Of a stretch of DNA of 64,000 nt, positions 54,162 through 62,085 are shown one piece after another. The position numbers and the translations under genes are program-made. The notes beneath the pieces are model-generated. The model made no database searches. It saw only the letters and a list, made by a program, of their open reading frames with translations, and was not told the DNA's origin. Numbering within the stretch: the stretch's first letter is position 1; every line of letters starts with the position of its first letter. The stretch lies in contig JACKAA010000004.1 in NCBI GenBank assembly GCA_020635275.1, forward strand, positions 310,001 to 374,000, read 5' to 3'. The stretch comes from Ignavibacteriales bacterium (GTDB lineage Bacteria > Bacteroidota > Ignavibacteria > Ignavibacteriales > Melioribacteraceae).

Positions 54162-55171
54162 ATGGAAAATAAATTAAAAGGTAAACACTTCTTAACTTGT
54201 GATGATTGGACAAAGAAGAATTAGATGTTGTATTCAATAAAGCATTTAAACTCAAGGATGAATTTTACAAAGAAATTCATCATTTGGATTTACCACACAA
54301 AACTTTATTTATGATGTTCTTCGAACAATCAACAAGAACCAGAAATTCTATGGAAGCCGGAATGACTCAGCTTGGCGGACACGCTCACGATTTAACTCCA
54401 GACAAAATGCAAATTACTCATGGTGAAGTTGCAAAAGATACAGCAATTATTTTATCACGAATGGGGCATGGAATTGCATGCAGAAATTGTTTTTATGGAG
54501 TTGGTAAAAAATATTTAGATGAATTAGCTGCTTATTCAAGAAAACCAGTTATGTCTTTGCAAGATGATGTTTACCATCCGTTTCAAGGTTTAGCAGATTT
54601 GATGACAATATTTGAGCATTTTGATAAAAATCCAAAAGGATTAAAAGTAACTGTTTCTTGGGCTTATGCAAATACTCATTCAAAGCCGCTCTCAGTTCCT
54701 CAAACTCAAGCTTTGTTATTTCCACGATATGGAATTGATGTAACGATTGCAAATCCAAAAGAATTTCCACTTAGTCAAAATATAATTGATAAAGCAAAAC
54801 AGAATGCTGAAGAGGGTGGCGGAAGTATCAAATTTACTAATGATATGGATGAAGCTTTTGAAGGAGCACATGTTGTGATTCCAAAAAATTGGGGAGGTTT
54901 TGGACATTATTCAGTTGAAGATTATTTGGCAAATGAAGATTCATGCAAAAAAGAAATGGCAGAAAATTTAGCTAAATACAAAAATTGGATTTGCGACGAT
55001 AAAAAAATTAAGCTTGCTGATCCAAATGTAAAATTAATGCATGCACTTCCTGCAGATAGAAATAATGAAGTAACAGATGAAATTCTAGATAATCCAAATA
55101 TTTCAATTGTGTTTGATGAAGCAGAAAACAGACTTCACACTGCAAAATCAATTATGTCTCTTACAATGTAG
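54162..55171 (+). CDS. ygeW: YgeW-type knotted carbamoyltransferase, with a frameshift near its start
   Basis: This is a homologue of the aspartate/ornithine carbamoyltransferase family with the carbamoyl phosphate site STRTR (in FEQSTRTRNSMEAGM) and the HALPADRNNEVTDE motif. YgeW acts in purine catabolism. The ATG at 54162 has a CGGAG site and encodes KGKHFLTCDDW, which belongs to the family N-terminus, but a base appears missing in CAAAG near 54212. The rest reads on from 54206 without interruption. A TTG at 54206 could give a shorter protein. The neighbouring PLP enzyme gene begins three bases after the stop. Confidence 0.78.
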
Positions 55172-55174
55172 AAA

Positions 55175-56455
55175 ATGATGACAGATCATTATAAATATAA
55201 ATGTTCCGATTGTGGAAGTGAAATTGCTTCAAATGAAATTGAGAATAATCAAATTTATCTTTGTCCAAAATGTGGAAAGTTAGAAAAGAACAAACCACTA
55301 GTTGGAGTATTAGAAATAGTATATGATTACGAAGAAATTAAAAGCAAAATTTCTAAAGATAATTTTCTCAAAAATAATGCGGGTAAGTTCTGGAAGTATC
55401 CTTATTTGTGGCCGCTAAATTTTACTGATGATAAACTTGATTGTATTTCTGAAACTCAATTAAATAAACTTTCACTAATTGAAAATCCAATTTCAGAAAT
55501 AAATTATAGTAATAACTCCGTAAAAATATTTGACGATTCAAGAAATCCAACTTTATCTTATAAAGATCGTGCATCAATATTAGTGGCACTTAAAGCAATT
55601 CAATTAGGAATTACAGAAATTGCTGCTGCATCAACTGGCAATGCCGGATCTTCACTTGCCGGAATTTGTGCAAGATTAGGCATGCAATCACATATTTTTG
55701 TTCCCAAAAATATCCCGGAAAGTAAACGAATTCAGATTCAATCATTTGGTGCAAATCTGTATGTCGTTAATGGAGATTATGATCAAGCATTTGATTTGTG
55801 TTTGGAGGTTTCGAAAAAGAAGAATTGGTACAACCGAAATACAGCTTTTAACCCTTTAACAATTGAGGGAAAGAAATCTTCAGTTTATGATATGTTCATT
55901 TCTATGAAAGGAAATTTACCCGAAAATATTTTTGCCCCAGTTGGTGATGGTGTAATAATATCCGGAATTTATAAAGGAATAAAAGAATTACTAAAATTAG
56001 GCTGGATTGAAAAAGTCCCAAAATTATTCGCGGTTCAATCTGAAGGAAGCAGCGCTGTTGTTGATTATATTGAAGGTGGAAAATTTGAATATAAATCTGC
56101 AAACACAATTGCTGACAGCATAAGTGCCGGTGCTCCAAGAAATTTATATATGGCTGCTCAAGCTGTAATTTCAACGAATGGAAAAGGTCTTAAAGTTTCT
56201 GATGAAGAAATAATTTCTGCTCAAAAAGTGCTTTGTCAAAAATTTGGAATATTAGCAGAACCAGCAGCAGCTGCTTCATTCGCTGGGTATAAAAAAATAT
56301 CAGAAAATAAGGATATTCAAGGCGATTCAATTTTAATGATCACTGGAAATGGTTTGAAAGATATCTCTTCTTTGAAAAACTGGAATCATGAAGTTGAAAT
56401 TAGAACAGAAAAAGAGTGGAAAGCAATATTAAATAAAAAGAGTTTTGAAATTTGA
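55175..56455 (+). CDS. Threonine synthase-like PLP enzyme with zinc ribbon
   Basis: The 426-residue protein begins with a zinc ribbon (CSDCGSE ... CPKCGK) and continues as a fold-type II PLP enzyme: Lys in NPTLSYKDRAS, ASTGNAGSSLAGICARLG and the later GDGVIISGIYKG. It is closest to threonine synthase. Translational position directly after ygeW suggests a purine-catabolic role instead of threonine biosynthesis. It may do the job of the missing diaminopropionate ammonia-lyase YgeX. No thrA or thrB gene is nearby. The substrate is not proven. Confidence 0.78.
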   Translation: MMTDHYKYKCSDCGSEIASNEIENNQIYLCPKCGKLEKNKPLVGVLEIVYDYEEIKSKISKDNFLKNNAGKFWKYPYLWPLNFTDDKLDCISETQLNKLSLIENPISEINYSNNSVKIFDDSRNPTLSYKDRASILVALKAIQLGITEIAAASTGNAGSSLAGICARLGMQSHIFVPKNIPESKRIQIQSFGANLYVVNGDYDQAFDLCLEVSKKKNWYNRNTAFNPLTIEGKKSSVYDMFISMKGNLPENIFAPVGDGVIISGIYKGIKELLKLGWIEKVPKLFAVQSEGSSAVVDYIEGGKFEYKSANTIADSISAGAPRNLYMAAQAVISTNGKGLKVSDEEIISAQKVLCQKFGILAEPAAAASFAGYKKISENKDIQGDSILMITGNGLKDISSLKNWNHEVEIRTEKEWKAILNKKSFEI

Positions 56456-56467
56456 TTGCTGTAAATA

Positions 56468-57196
56468 ATGAAAATAATTTCTCTTAATAAATCCATAACG
56501 TTTATTTTATTTCAATTATTATTTTTAATAAATACTTTTGCTCAGCAAAATAAACTTGACTTAAATTGTTTTCATTTTCCAAGTGGAAATGAAAAATGGC
56601 AGTTTAAAAACATCTTATCACTTTCACTTAGTCAATTACCTGAAGACATAATTGAGGAAGTAAACTCACTTATTTATTCTCCGCTTATTTCTTATGATGC
56701 TAAAATTGGAATTCCATATAATTTCTCTATTAATGGAAGTATAACTACAAATTTTATAACTAATCATTTTAGTTTTGGTGTAAATTGGAATTATCAAAAA
56801 AATAGATTTGCAATTTCACCGGGCTATAATATTGCATTCTGGTTTGGAATATTAGAAGACTTTGATTTTTCTAGCAGAAACGTTGGCTGGCTTCATTACC
56901 CAAACTTAACTTTAGGTTATGCTTTTGAAAAAGCTACAGTTTCTTTGCGCTCAGAAATTATTTTAAATACTTTTTACACTCAATTTGTCGATAACATTGA
57001 AGTGACTACTGAGAGAAATACTATTAGCGGTTATAGTCTTGCTCTTTATGTTGAGCAGCCGTTGTGGAAAAATCATTTTATGAGTATTGGCTTTAAAGCA
57101 AATTTCTCGCGTTTCTATTATTCGGCTTGGCTTGCATACACAAATAGTGTTCAATTTAGATTTATTCCAGAAGTGCAAATTGGACTAATACTATGA
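56468..57196 (+). CDS. Outer-membrane beta-barrel-like protein
   Basis: The 242-residue product has a signal peptide (ends NTFAQQ) and an alternating hydrophobic pattern with aromatic residues (ITTNFITNHFSFGVNWNY ... FRFIPEVQIGLIL), as expected for a small barrel. I do not recognise a family. Its stop overlaps the ATG of the next gene by four bases (ATGA), so the two are translationally coupled. Confidence 0.55.
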   Translation: MKIISLNKSITFILFQLLFLINTFAQQNKLDLNCFHFPSGNEKWQFKNILSLSLSQLPEDIIEEVNSLIYSPLISYDAKIGIPYNFSINGSITTNFITNHFSFGVNWNYQKNRFAISPGYNIAFWFGILEDFDFSSRNVGWLHYPNLTLGYAFEKATVSLRSEIILNTFYTQFVDNIEVTTERNTISGYSLALYVEQPLWKNHFMSIGFKANFSRFYYSAWLAYTNSVQFRFIPEVQIGLIL

Positions 57197-58440
57197 AAAA
57201 ATTACTAGCACTATTTTTTATCATAACTCAATTTTTTGGGTGTAATCCGGATTCCTCAGTTGTTGATCCAAAATTTACTGACCAAAGTATTTTAATTGGA
57301 ACAAATATTTTATCTGAATCTCAAAAAAACAAAATGGAAGGAATTTACATTGTAACAATTGGAAAAGATAAATTTGGCGGAAATGTTGTTCTAAAATGGA
57401 ATAAAAATTCTTTATCAATTTTTGGAGTAAAACTTGGGACTAATTTTGTTTTAAACGCTGGCACAAAAAATAATGAAATATTTTTAGAAGGAAAGTGGCG
57501 TTATGCGCAAAGTTTAGATATAGGTTTGGTAAGATTTACTATTTCAGAAGAAAATGGTGCAAACTCAATTTTAAATGATTCCATTAATTCTGTGATTAGA
57601 ATGATAGGGAACTATTCAGAAAACGATGAAAATTTAGATAAAGAAATTACCTTAGAATTTTCGAGAAAATTTTCGAGCAAAACAACTGAGAAACCTTTTT
57701 ATATTTTAGCACACAGAGGAGGAGGAAGAAATTCTGATAATTTAGGAGCTTCTGAAAATACAATTGAAATGATAAATCTTGCTGAAAATTTAGGAGCAAA
57801 TGGAATTGAAATAGACGTAAAACTTAGTAAAGATAACATTCCTTTTTTATATCATGATGTGAGTTTGAATCTTAGAACTACTACAGATTCTCCCATTTGG
57901 GGACCTGTTGAAGATTTCACTTTTAGTCAATTAAGATCGTTAATCAAATTAAAAAACGGTGAACAAATTCCTTCTTTAGAAGAAGCGTTGGAGTTTGTTC
58001 TTACGGAAACAAAATTAAATGTTGTTTGGCTTGATATGAAATCTGAAAAAAACTCAATGCCTTTTGTTGTTCCAATTCAGCAAGAGTTTATGGAAAGAGC
58101 AAAAGTATTAGGTAGAGACGTAAAAATATTTATTGGGTTGCCAGATGAAACAATGCTTCAGAATTTTTTACAAACTCCAAATTTTGAAAATATTGAATCA
58201 TTGTGCGAATTATCAATTGAAAATATGAATAAAACTAAATCAATTATTTGGGCGCCAAGATGGTCATTGGGTTTACAAAATGAATCAGTACAGAATTTGC
58301 ATTCACAAAATAAACTAGCTTTTACATGGACACTCGATCAAGCTCAATTTATATATGAGTTTATTGATAACGGTTCCTTCGACGGCATTTTAACAAATTA
58401 TCCAACATTAGTTGCTTACTATTATTATGTTCAAGAGTAG
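57193..58440 (+). CDS. Glycerophosphodiester phosphodiesterase lipoprotein
   Basis: The N-terminus is a lipoprotein signal (FFGC, Cys about residue 17). After about 155 residues of unknown, probably beta-rich domain, a GDPD domain begins: LAHRGGGRNSD, ENTIEMI, GIEIDVKLSKD and FLYHDVSL, which contain the catalytic His residues and metal-binding acids. The enzyme releases glycerol 3-phosphate or acts on related phosphodiesters. Total length is 415 residues. It overlaps the upstream gene by four bases. Confidence 0.8.
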   Translation: MKKLLALFFIITQFFGCNPDSSVVDPKFTDQSILIGTNILSESQKNKMEGIYIVTIGKDKFGGNVVLKWNKNSLSIFGVKLGTNFVLNAGTKNNEIFLEGKWRYAQSLDIGLVRFTISEENGANSILNDSINSVIRMIGNYSENDENLDKEITLEFSRKFSSKTTEKPFYILAHRGGGRNSDNLGASENTIEMINLAENLGANGIEIDVKLSKDNIPFLYHDVSLNLRTTTDSPIWGPVEDFTFSQLRSLIKLKNGEQIPSLEEALEFVLTETKLNVVWLDMKSEKNSMPFVVPIQQEFMERAKVLGRDVKIFIGLPDETMLQNFLQTPNFENIESLCELSIENMNKTKSIIWAPRWSLGLQNESVQNLHSQNKLAFTWTLDQAQFIYEFIDNGSFDGILTNYPTLVAYYYYVQE

Positions 58441-59023
58441 AATAAAATATGGGCTAATATTTTTAGCATTTTTTATTTCTGAAAATAATTATGCACAAAA
58501 CAATGAACAACTCTATAAAGTAAACACCACTTTAAGTTTTGGTTATTCTTATTTTGCAACTGCAATAAGCAGTAGAAGATTAAATAGATTTCAGCCAAAT
58601 GCTTCATTCAAAATTATGTGGAAGCCGGAACACCTATTGAGTATTGGACTTGAAGGTGGTTATGTGAAACTTTACACTTTAGAAAAAGAAGGTTTTACAT
58701 CTACTGATTTTGGAATTACAGATGTAAATGTTGATATGTCTGCGGTTCCTTTATTCATGGCTTTTTCAATGGAGATTTTGGAAAACATAAATATAAATGG
58801 AGGCATTGGAGGATTTTTATTACTTACAAATGTAGAAGCATTTGATAATTTAGTAACTAGTACCGGCTGGAGTACAGGTTATAATTTTGGAGTTGATTAT
58901 AAAATTGAATATTCCAATCACCTTAATTTTGGATCAGAAATTAAATGTTATTATATCTCAAAAGTTGAATCCGTTTCAATAGGTTTAAACTTATTTATAC
59001 AATACGCTTTAGTAAAATATTAA
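58427..59023 (+). CDS. Exported beta-barrel-like protein
   Basis: From the ATG at 58427 the protein of about 198 residues begins with a signal peptide (IKYGLIFLAFFISENNYAQ). An upstream TTG at 58412 is less likely. Alternating strands (TLSFGYSYFATAISS, LSIGLEGGYVKLYTL, HLNFGSEIKCYYIS) suggest an eight-stranded outer-membrane barrel of OmpW/OprF-like size. It overlaps the phosphodiesterase gene by 14 bases. The function is unknown. Confidence 0.55.
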   Translation: MFKSRIKYGLIFLAFFISENNYAQNNEQLYKVNTTLSFGYSYFATAISSRRLNRFQPNASFKIMWKPEHLLSIGLEGGYVKLYTLEKEGFTSTDFGITDVNVDMSAVPLFMAFSMEILENININGGIGGFLLLTNVEAFDNLVTSTGWSTGYNFGVDYKIEYSNHLNFGSEIKCYYISKVESVSIGLNLFIQYALVKY

Positions 59024-59026
59024 GAT

Positions 59027-59623
59027 ATGAATGGAATTATAATTACCGCCGGTTTATCAAGCAGAATGGGAGAATTAAAAGCATTATTAAAATATAATGA
59101 TAAATCCTTTCTTCTAAATATTGTTATTAAACTTGAAAAGATTTGTAGTAAAATAATTATTGTAACTGGTTATAGAAAAGATGAAATTGAAAATCACATA
59201 AGTAATTTTGATCAAAAATATAAAAGTAAAATTGAAATTGTTTACAATCCAAATTATGAATTAGGAATGTTTACCTCATTAAAAAAAGGATTACAATTAT
59301 GTAAATCTGACTGGATAATTTATCATTTTATTGATCAGCCGAATTTGCCAAATGAGTTTTACTCGGACTTTATTAATCAAAAAAATAAATCTTATAATTG
59401 GATTCAGCCTATAAATAAAGGGAGAAAAGGACATCCTATTTTGTTTGATAAAAAAGTCGTTAAAAAAATCATTGACTCAGAAGATAATTCAACATTAAGA
59501 ATTATTTCAAAATCTAATGAAATAAATAAATATTTTTATGATTGTGATTATAAAGAAATATTTACAGATATCGATACAACAAATGATTATGAAAAATTAA
59601 AAAGAGAAGAAAATGAAAATTAA
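59027..59623 (+). CDS. MocA/MobA-like nucleotidyltransferase for molybdenum cofactor
   Basis: The 198-residue protein starts with the nucleotide-binding signature ITAGLSSRMGELKALL of the MobA-like NTP transferase family and has FIDQPNLP and KGHPILFDKK, as in MocA. MocA adds CMP to molybdopterin for enzymes of the xanthine oxidase family. The E. coli purine cluster contains the related gene ygfJ (mocA). The XdhD-like gene at 62-64 kb would be its client. It overlaps the lipocalin gene by 11 bases. Confidence 0.8.
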   Translation: MNGIIITAGLSSRMGELKALLKYNDKSFLLNIVIKLEKICSKIIIVTGYRKDEIENHISNFDQKYKSKIEIVYNPNYELGMFTSLKKGLQLCKSDWIIYHFIDQPNLPNEFYSDFINQKNKSYNWIQPINKGRKGHPILFDKKVVKKIIDSEDNSTLRIISKSNEINKYFYDCDYKEIFTDIDTTNDYEKLKREENEN

Positions 59624-60146
59624 AATATTGGTTTTGCAAATTGTTTTTACATTAGTATTATTTGCTCAAAATAAGGAAGTGATGCTCACAACTGTGGACT
59701 CAGTCGATTTACAAAAATATGTCGGAACTTGGTTTGAAATATCAAAAATACCAAATTCATTTCAGGATCAGTGCATTAAAAATACTACAGCCACATATAA
59801 AATTAATGAAGATGGAGATATAATTGTTCTTAATCAGTGTATAGATGAAGATGGGGAATTGGATGATGCCGAAGGATTAGCAAGAGTTGTTGATAAGAAA
59901 ACAAATTCAAAGTTAGAAGTAAGTTTTGTTAGTTTCCTTGGCTGGCGTCCATTTTGGGGAGATTATTGGATAATCGGTTTGGATAAAAATTATCAGTATG
60001 TTTGTGTCGGAACACCATCAAAAAAATATGGATGGATTCTAAGTCGTAAAAAAGAGATGCAAAAAAGTGATTTAGAAAAATGTTATGATATATTTAAGAA
60101 AAACGGTTACGATGTTTCAAAATTTGAATTATCAACTCAAGAGTAA
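59613..60146 (+). CDS. Bacterial lipocalin (Blc-like)
   Basis: The 177-residue protein has a signal peptide (to FAQ) but no lipobox Cys, so it may be periplasmic instead of lipid-anchored. YVGTWFEISKIP is the first lipocalin motif, and DYWIIGLDKNYQYVCVG and WILSRK fit the Blc branch. Lipocalins bind hydrophobic ligands such as lysophospholipid. It ends two bases before the convergent epimerase gene. Confidence 0.85.
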   Translation: MKIKILVLQIVFTLVLFAQNKEVMLTTVDSVDLQKYVGTWFEISKIPNSFQDQCIKNTTATYKINEDGDIIVLNQCIDEDGELDDAEGLARVVDKKTNSKLEVSFVSFLGWRPFWGDYWIIGLDKNYQYVCVGTPSKKYGWILSRKKEMQKSDLEKCYDIFKKNGYDVSKFELSTQE

Positions 60147-60148
60147 GA

Positions 60149-61054
60149 TTATTTTATTAAATTTTCGAACGCTTTTGTGAGATCGGGATATTTAAATTCA
60201 TATCCAGATTGTATTATCTTCTCACTCGAAATATGACTTCCTTCTAAAACAATCTCAGACATTTCTCCCAATGCTAACTTTAAAACAAAAGCTGGAACGT
60301 TTGGCATGAAGAAAGGTTTATTCATTACCTTTGCTAAGGTTTTTGTAAATTCATTGTAATTATTTTTTGAAGGCGCAACAACATTATAGGTTCCACTCAT
60401 GTTTTCATCTTTAATACTTTCTAAGATGATATTAATTACATCATCAATATGAATCCAAGGAATTATTTGTTTGCCGCTTCCCAAAGCTGAACCAATTCCA
60501 AATTTAGTTGGGAGCATCATTTTTTCTAAAGCTCCGCCTTTTTCAGAAAGTACAACTCCAAATCTTAACTGGACAGTTCTTAATCCTAAATTTTCAAATT
60601 GTTTGGAAGATTCTTCCCAAAGTTTACATACGGTACCTTGAAAATCATTTGCGTGTGGGTCAGATTCAACAAATGTTTTATCTGAAGTTACTGCTCCGTA
60701 ATATCCAATTGCAGATGCTGAAATAAATACCTTCGGTTTACTATCTAATTTGGAAATTTCATTATAAAGTAAGTTAGCTGATTCGACTCTACTATCAATT
60801 ATTTCTTTCTTCCTTTGATCGGTCCATCTTTTTTCGGCAATTCCAGCTCCGGCTAAATGAATTATTACATCAACATTTTTCAATGAATTTGCATCAATTT
60901 CTTTTTTATTTAAATCCCAAATGAAAGTTGAAACATTTGGAATGTTTTTTTTAGATCTGCTTAAATGATTTACTTGAAAGTTTATAGCTATTAACTTTTT
61001 ACTTAATCCACTTCCAATCAGTCCAGATGCTCCGGTTATCAAAACTTTAGTCAT
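60149..61054 (-). CDS. TIGR01777-family NAD-dependent epimerase-like protein
   Basis: This 301-residue member of the extended short-chain dehydrogenase group has the N-terminal ITGASGLIGSGL glycine motif, IHLAGAGIAEKRWTDQRK and the Tyr in SAIGYYG. The family (SDR39U1, YfcH) is widespread and has no assigned reaction. It overlaps the deaminase gene by four bases on the same strand, so the XdhD-like, deaminase and epimerase-like genes look like one operon. Confidence 0.88.
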   Translation of the reverse strand: MTKVLITGASGLIGSGLSKKLIAINFQVNHLSRSKKNIPNVSTFIWDLNKKEIDANSLKNVDVIIHLAGAGIAEKRWTDQRKKEIIDSRVESANLLYNEISKLDSKPKVFISASAIGYYGAVTSDKTFVESDPHANDFQGTVCKLWEESSKQFENLGLRTVQLRFGVVLSEKGGALEKMMLPTKFGIGSALGSGKQIIPWIHIDDVINIILESIKDENMSGTYNVVAPSKNNYNEFTKTLAKVMNKPFFMPNVPAFVLKLALGEMSEIVLEGSHISSEKIIQSGYEFKYPDLTKAFENLIK

Positions 61055-62073
61055 TTTGAGCTTTCAAAATAATTATCGAGTTTAGTAATTAACGTACTTT
61101 TTTCATCTTCATTTAGGAAAGATGCGTTGAAAGAATTCAATGTAAGCTGATATACATCTTCTTTTGTTAAATTTAATGCTTCTGTTACTGCTAAATAATT
61201 TTCATTCATGTAACCGCCAAAATAAGCGGGATCATCAGAATTTACTGTTGCAACTAATCCTTTATTTAACATTGCTTTAATTGGATGATTTTCAATTTTA
61301 TCTACATTGCATAATTTGATATTTGAAAGAGGACAGACAGTTAAAGGCATTTTCTCTTCAGCTAAATGGTTTACCAACCTTTCATCATCTAACGATTTGT
61401 TGCCATGATCAATTCTTGAGATTGACAAATTATTTAAGGCATCCCAAACATATTCAGCTGGTCCTTCTTCGCCGGCATGAGCAACGGTTTTAAAACCAAG
61501 TTTTATTGATTGACTAAATACATTTTTAAATTTAGATGGAGGATTTCCCAATTCAGAAGAATCTAATCCAACAGCTGCAATTAAATTTTTGAAAGGTAGT
61601 GATTGCTCAAGTGTTTTGAATGCAGAATCTTCATCTAAGTGGCGAAGAAAACTCATAATTAATTTAGAAGTTATTCCAAATTCTTCTTTTGCTTTATCTT
61701 GGGCACTTTTAATTCCGTTGATAACAGTTAAAAATTCAATCCCTCTATCTGTATGAGTTTGAGGATCAAACATAATTTCTGTATGAATAACATTCTGTTC
61801 ATTTATCTTATAAAAGTAAGCCATTGTTAAATCATAATAATCTTCTTCAGTTTGTAAAACATTTGCTCCAGCATAATAAATATCTAAGAATTCTTGAAGA
61901 TTGTTAAATTGATAAGCAGCTTTTAATTCTTCAACAGAATTATATTTTATTTTGATTTTATTTCTATCAGCAATTTTAAACATTAACTCCGGTTCGAAGG
62001 ATCCTTCAATGTGCAAGTGTAATTCGGCCTTAGGCATATTTTCTATAAATTGATGCAGATTATTTGTATTCAT
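61051..62073 (-). CDS. Adenine deaminase of the adenosine deaminase family
   Basis: The 340-residue protein is a zinc amidohydrolase with AELHLHIEGSFEPEL, AHAGEEGPAEYVWDAL, SRIDHGNKS and NSDDPAYFGGY. Adenosine deaminases usually have RIGHG; the IDHG form, together with FDPQTHTDRG and YYAGANVL, fits the bacterial/fungal adenine deaminase subgroup. I therefore predict adenine to hypoxanthine plus ammonia. It starts 12 bases after the stop of the XdhD-like gene, a useful step before xanthine dehydrogenase. Confidence 0.88.
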   Translation of the reverse strand: MNTNNLHQFIENMPKAELHLHIEGSFEPELMFKIADRNKIKIKYNSVEELKAAYQFNNLQEFLDIYYAGANVLQTEEDYYDLTMAYFYKINEQNVIHTEIMFDPQTHTDRGIEFLTVINGIKSAQDKAKEEFGITSKLIMSFLRHLDEDSAFKTLEQSLPFKNLIAAVGLDSSELGNPPSKFKNVFSQSIKLGFKTVAHAGEEGPAEYVWDALNNLSISRIDHGNKSLDDERLVNHLAEEKMPLTVCPLSNIKLCNVDKIENHPIKAMLNKGLVATVNSDDPAYFGGYMNENYLAVTEALNLTKEDVYQLTLNSFNASFLNEDEKSTLITKLDNYFESSK

Positions 62074-62085
62074 AAATTCCTAAAA

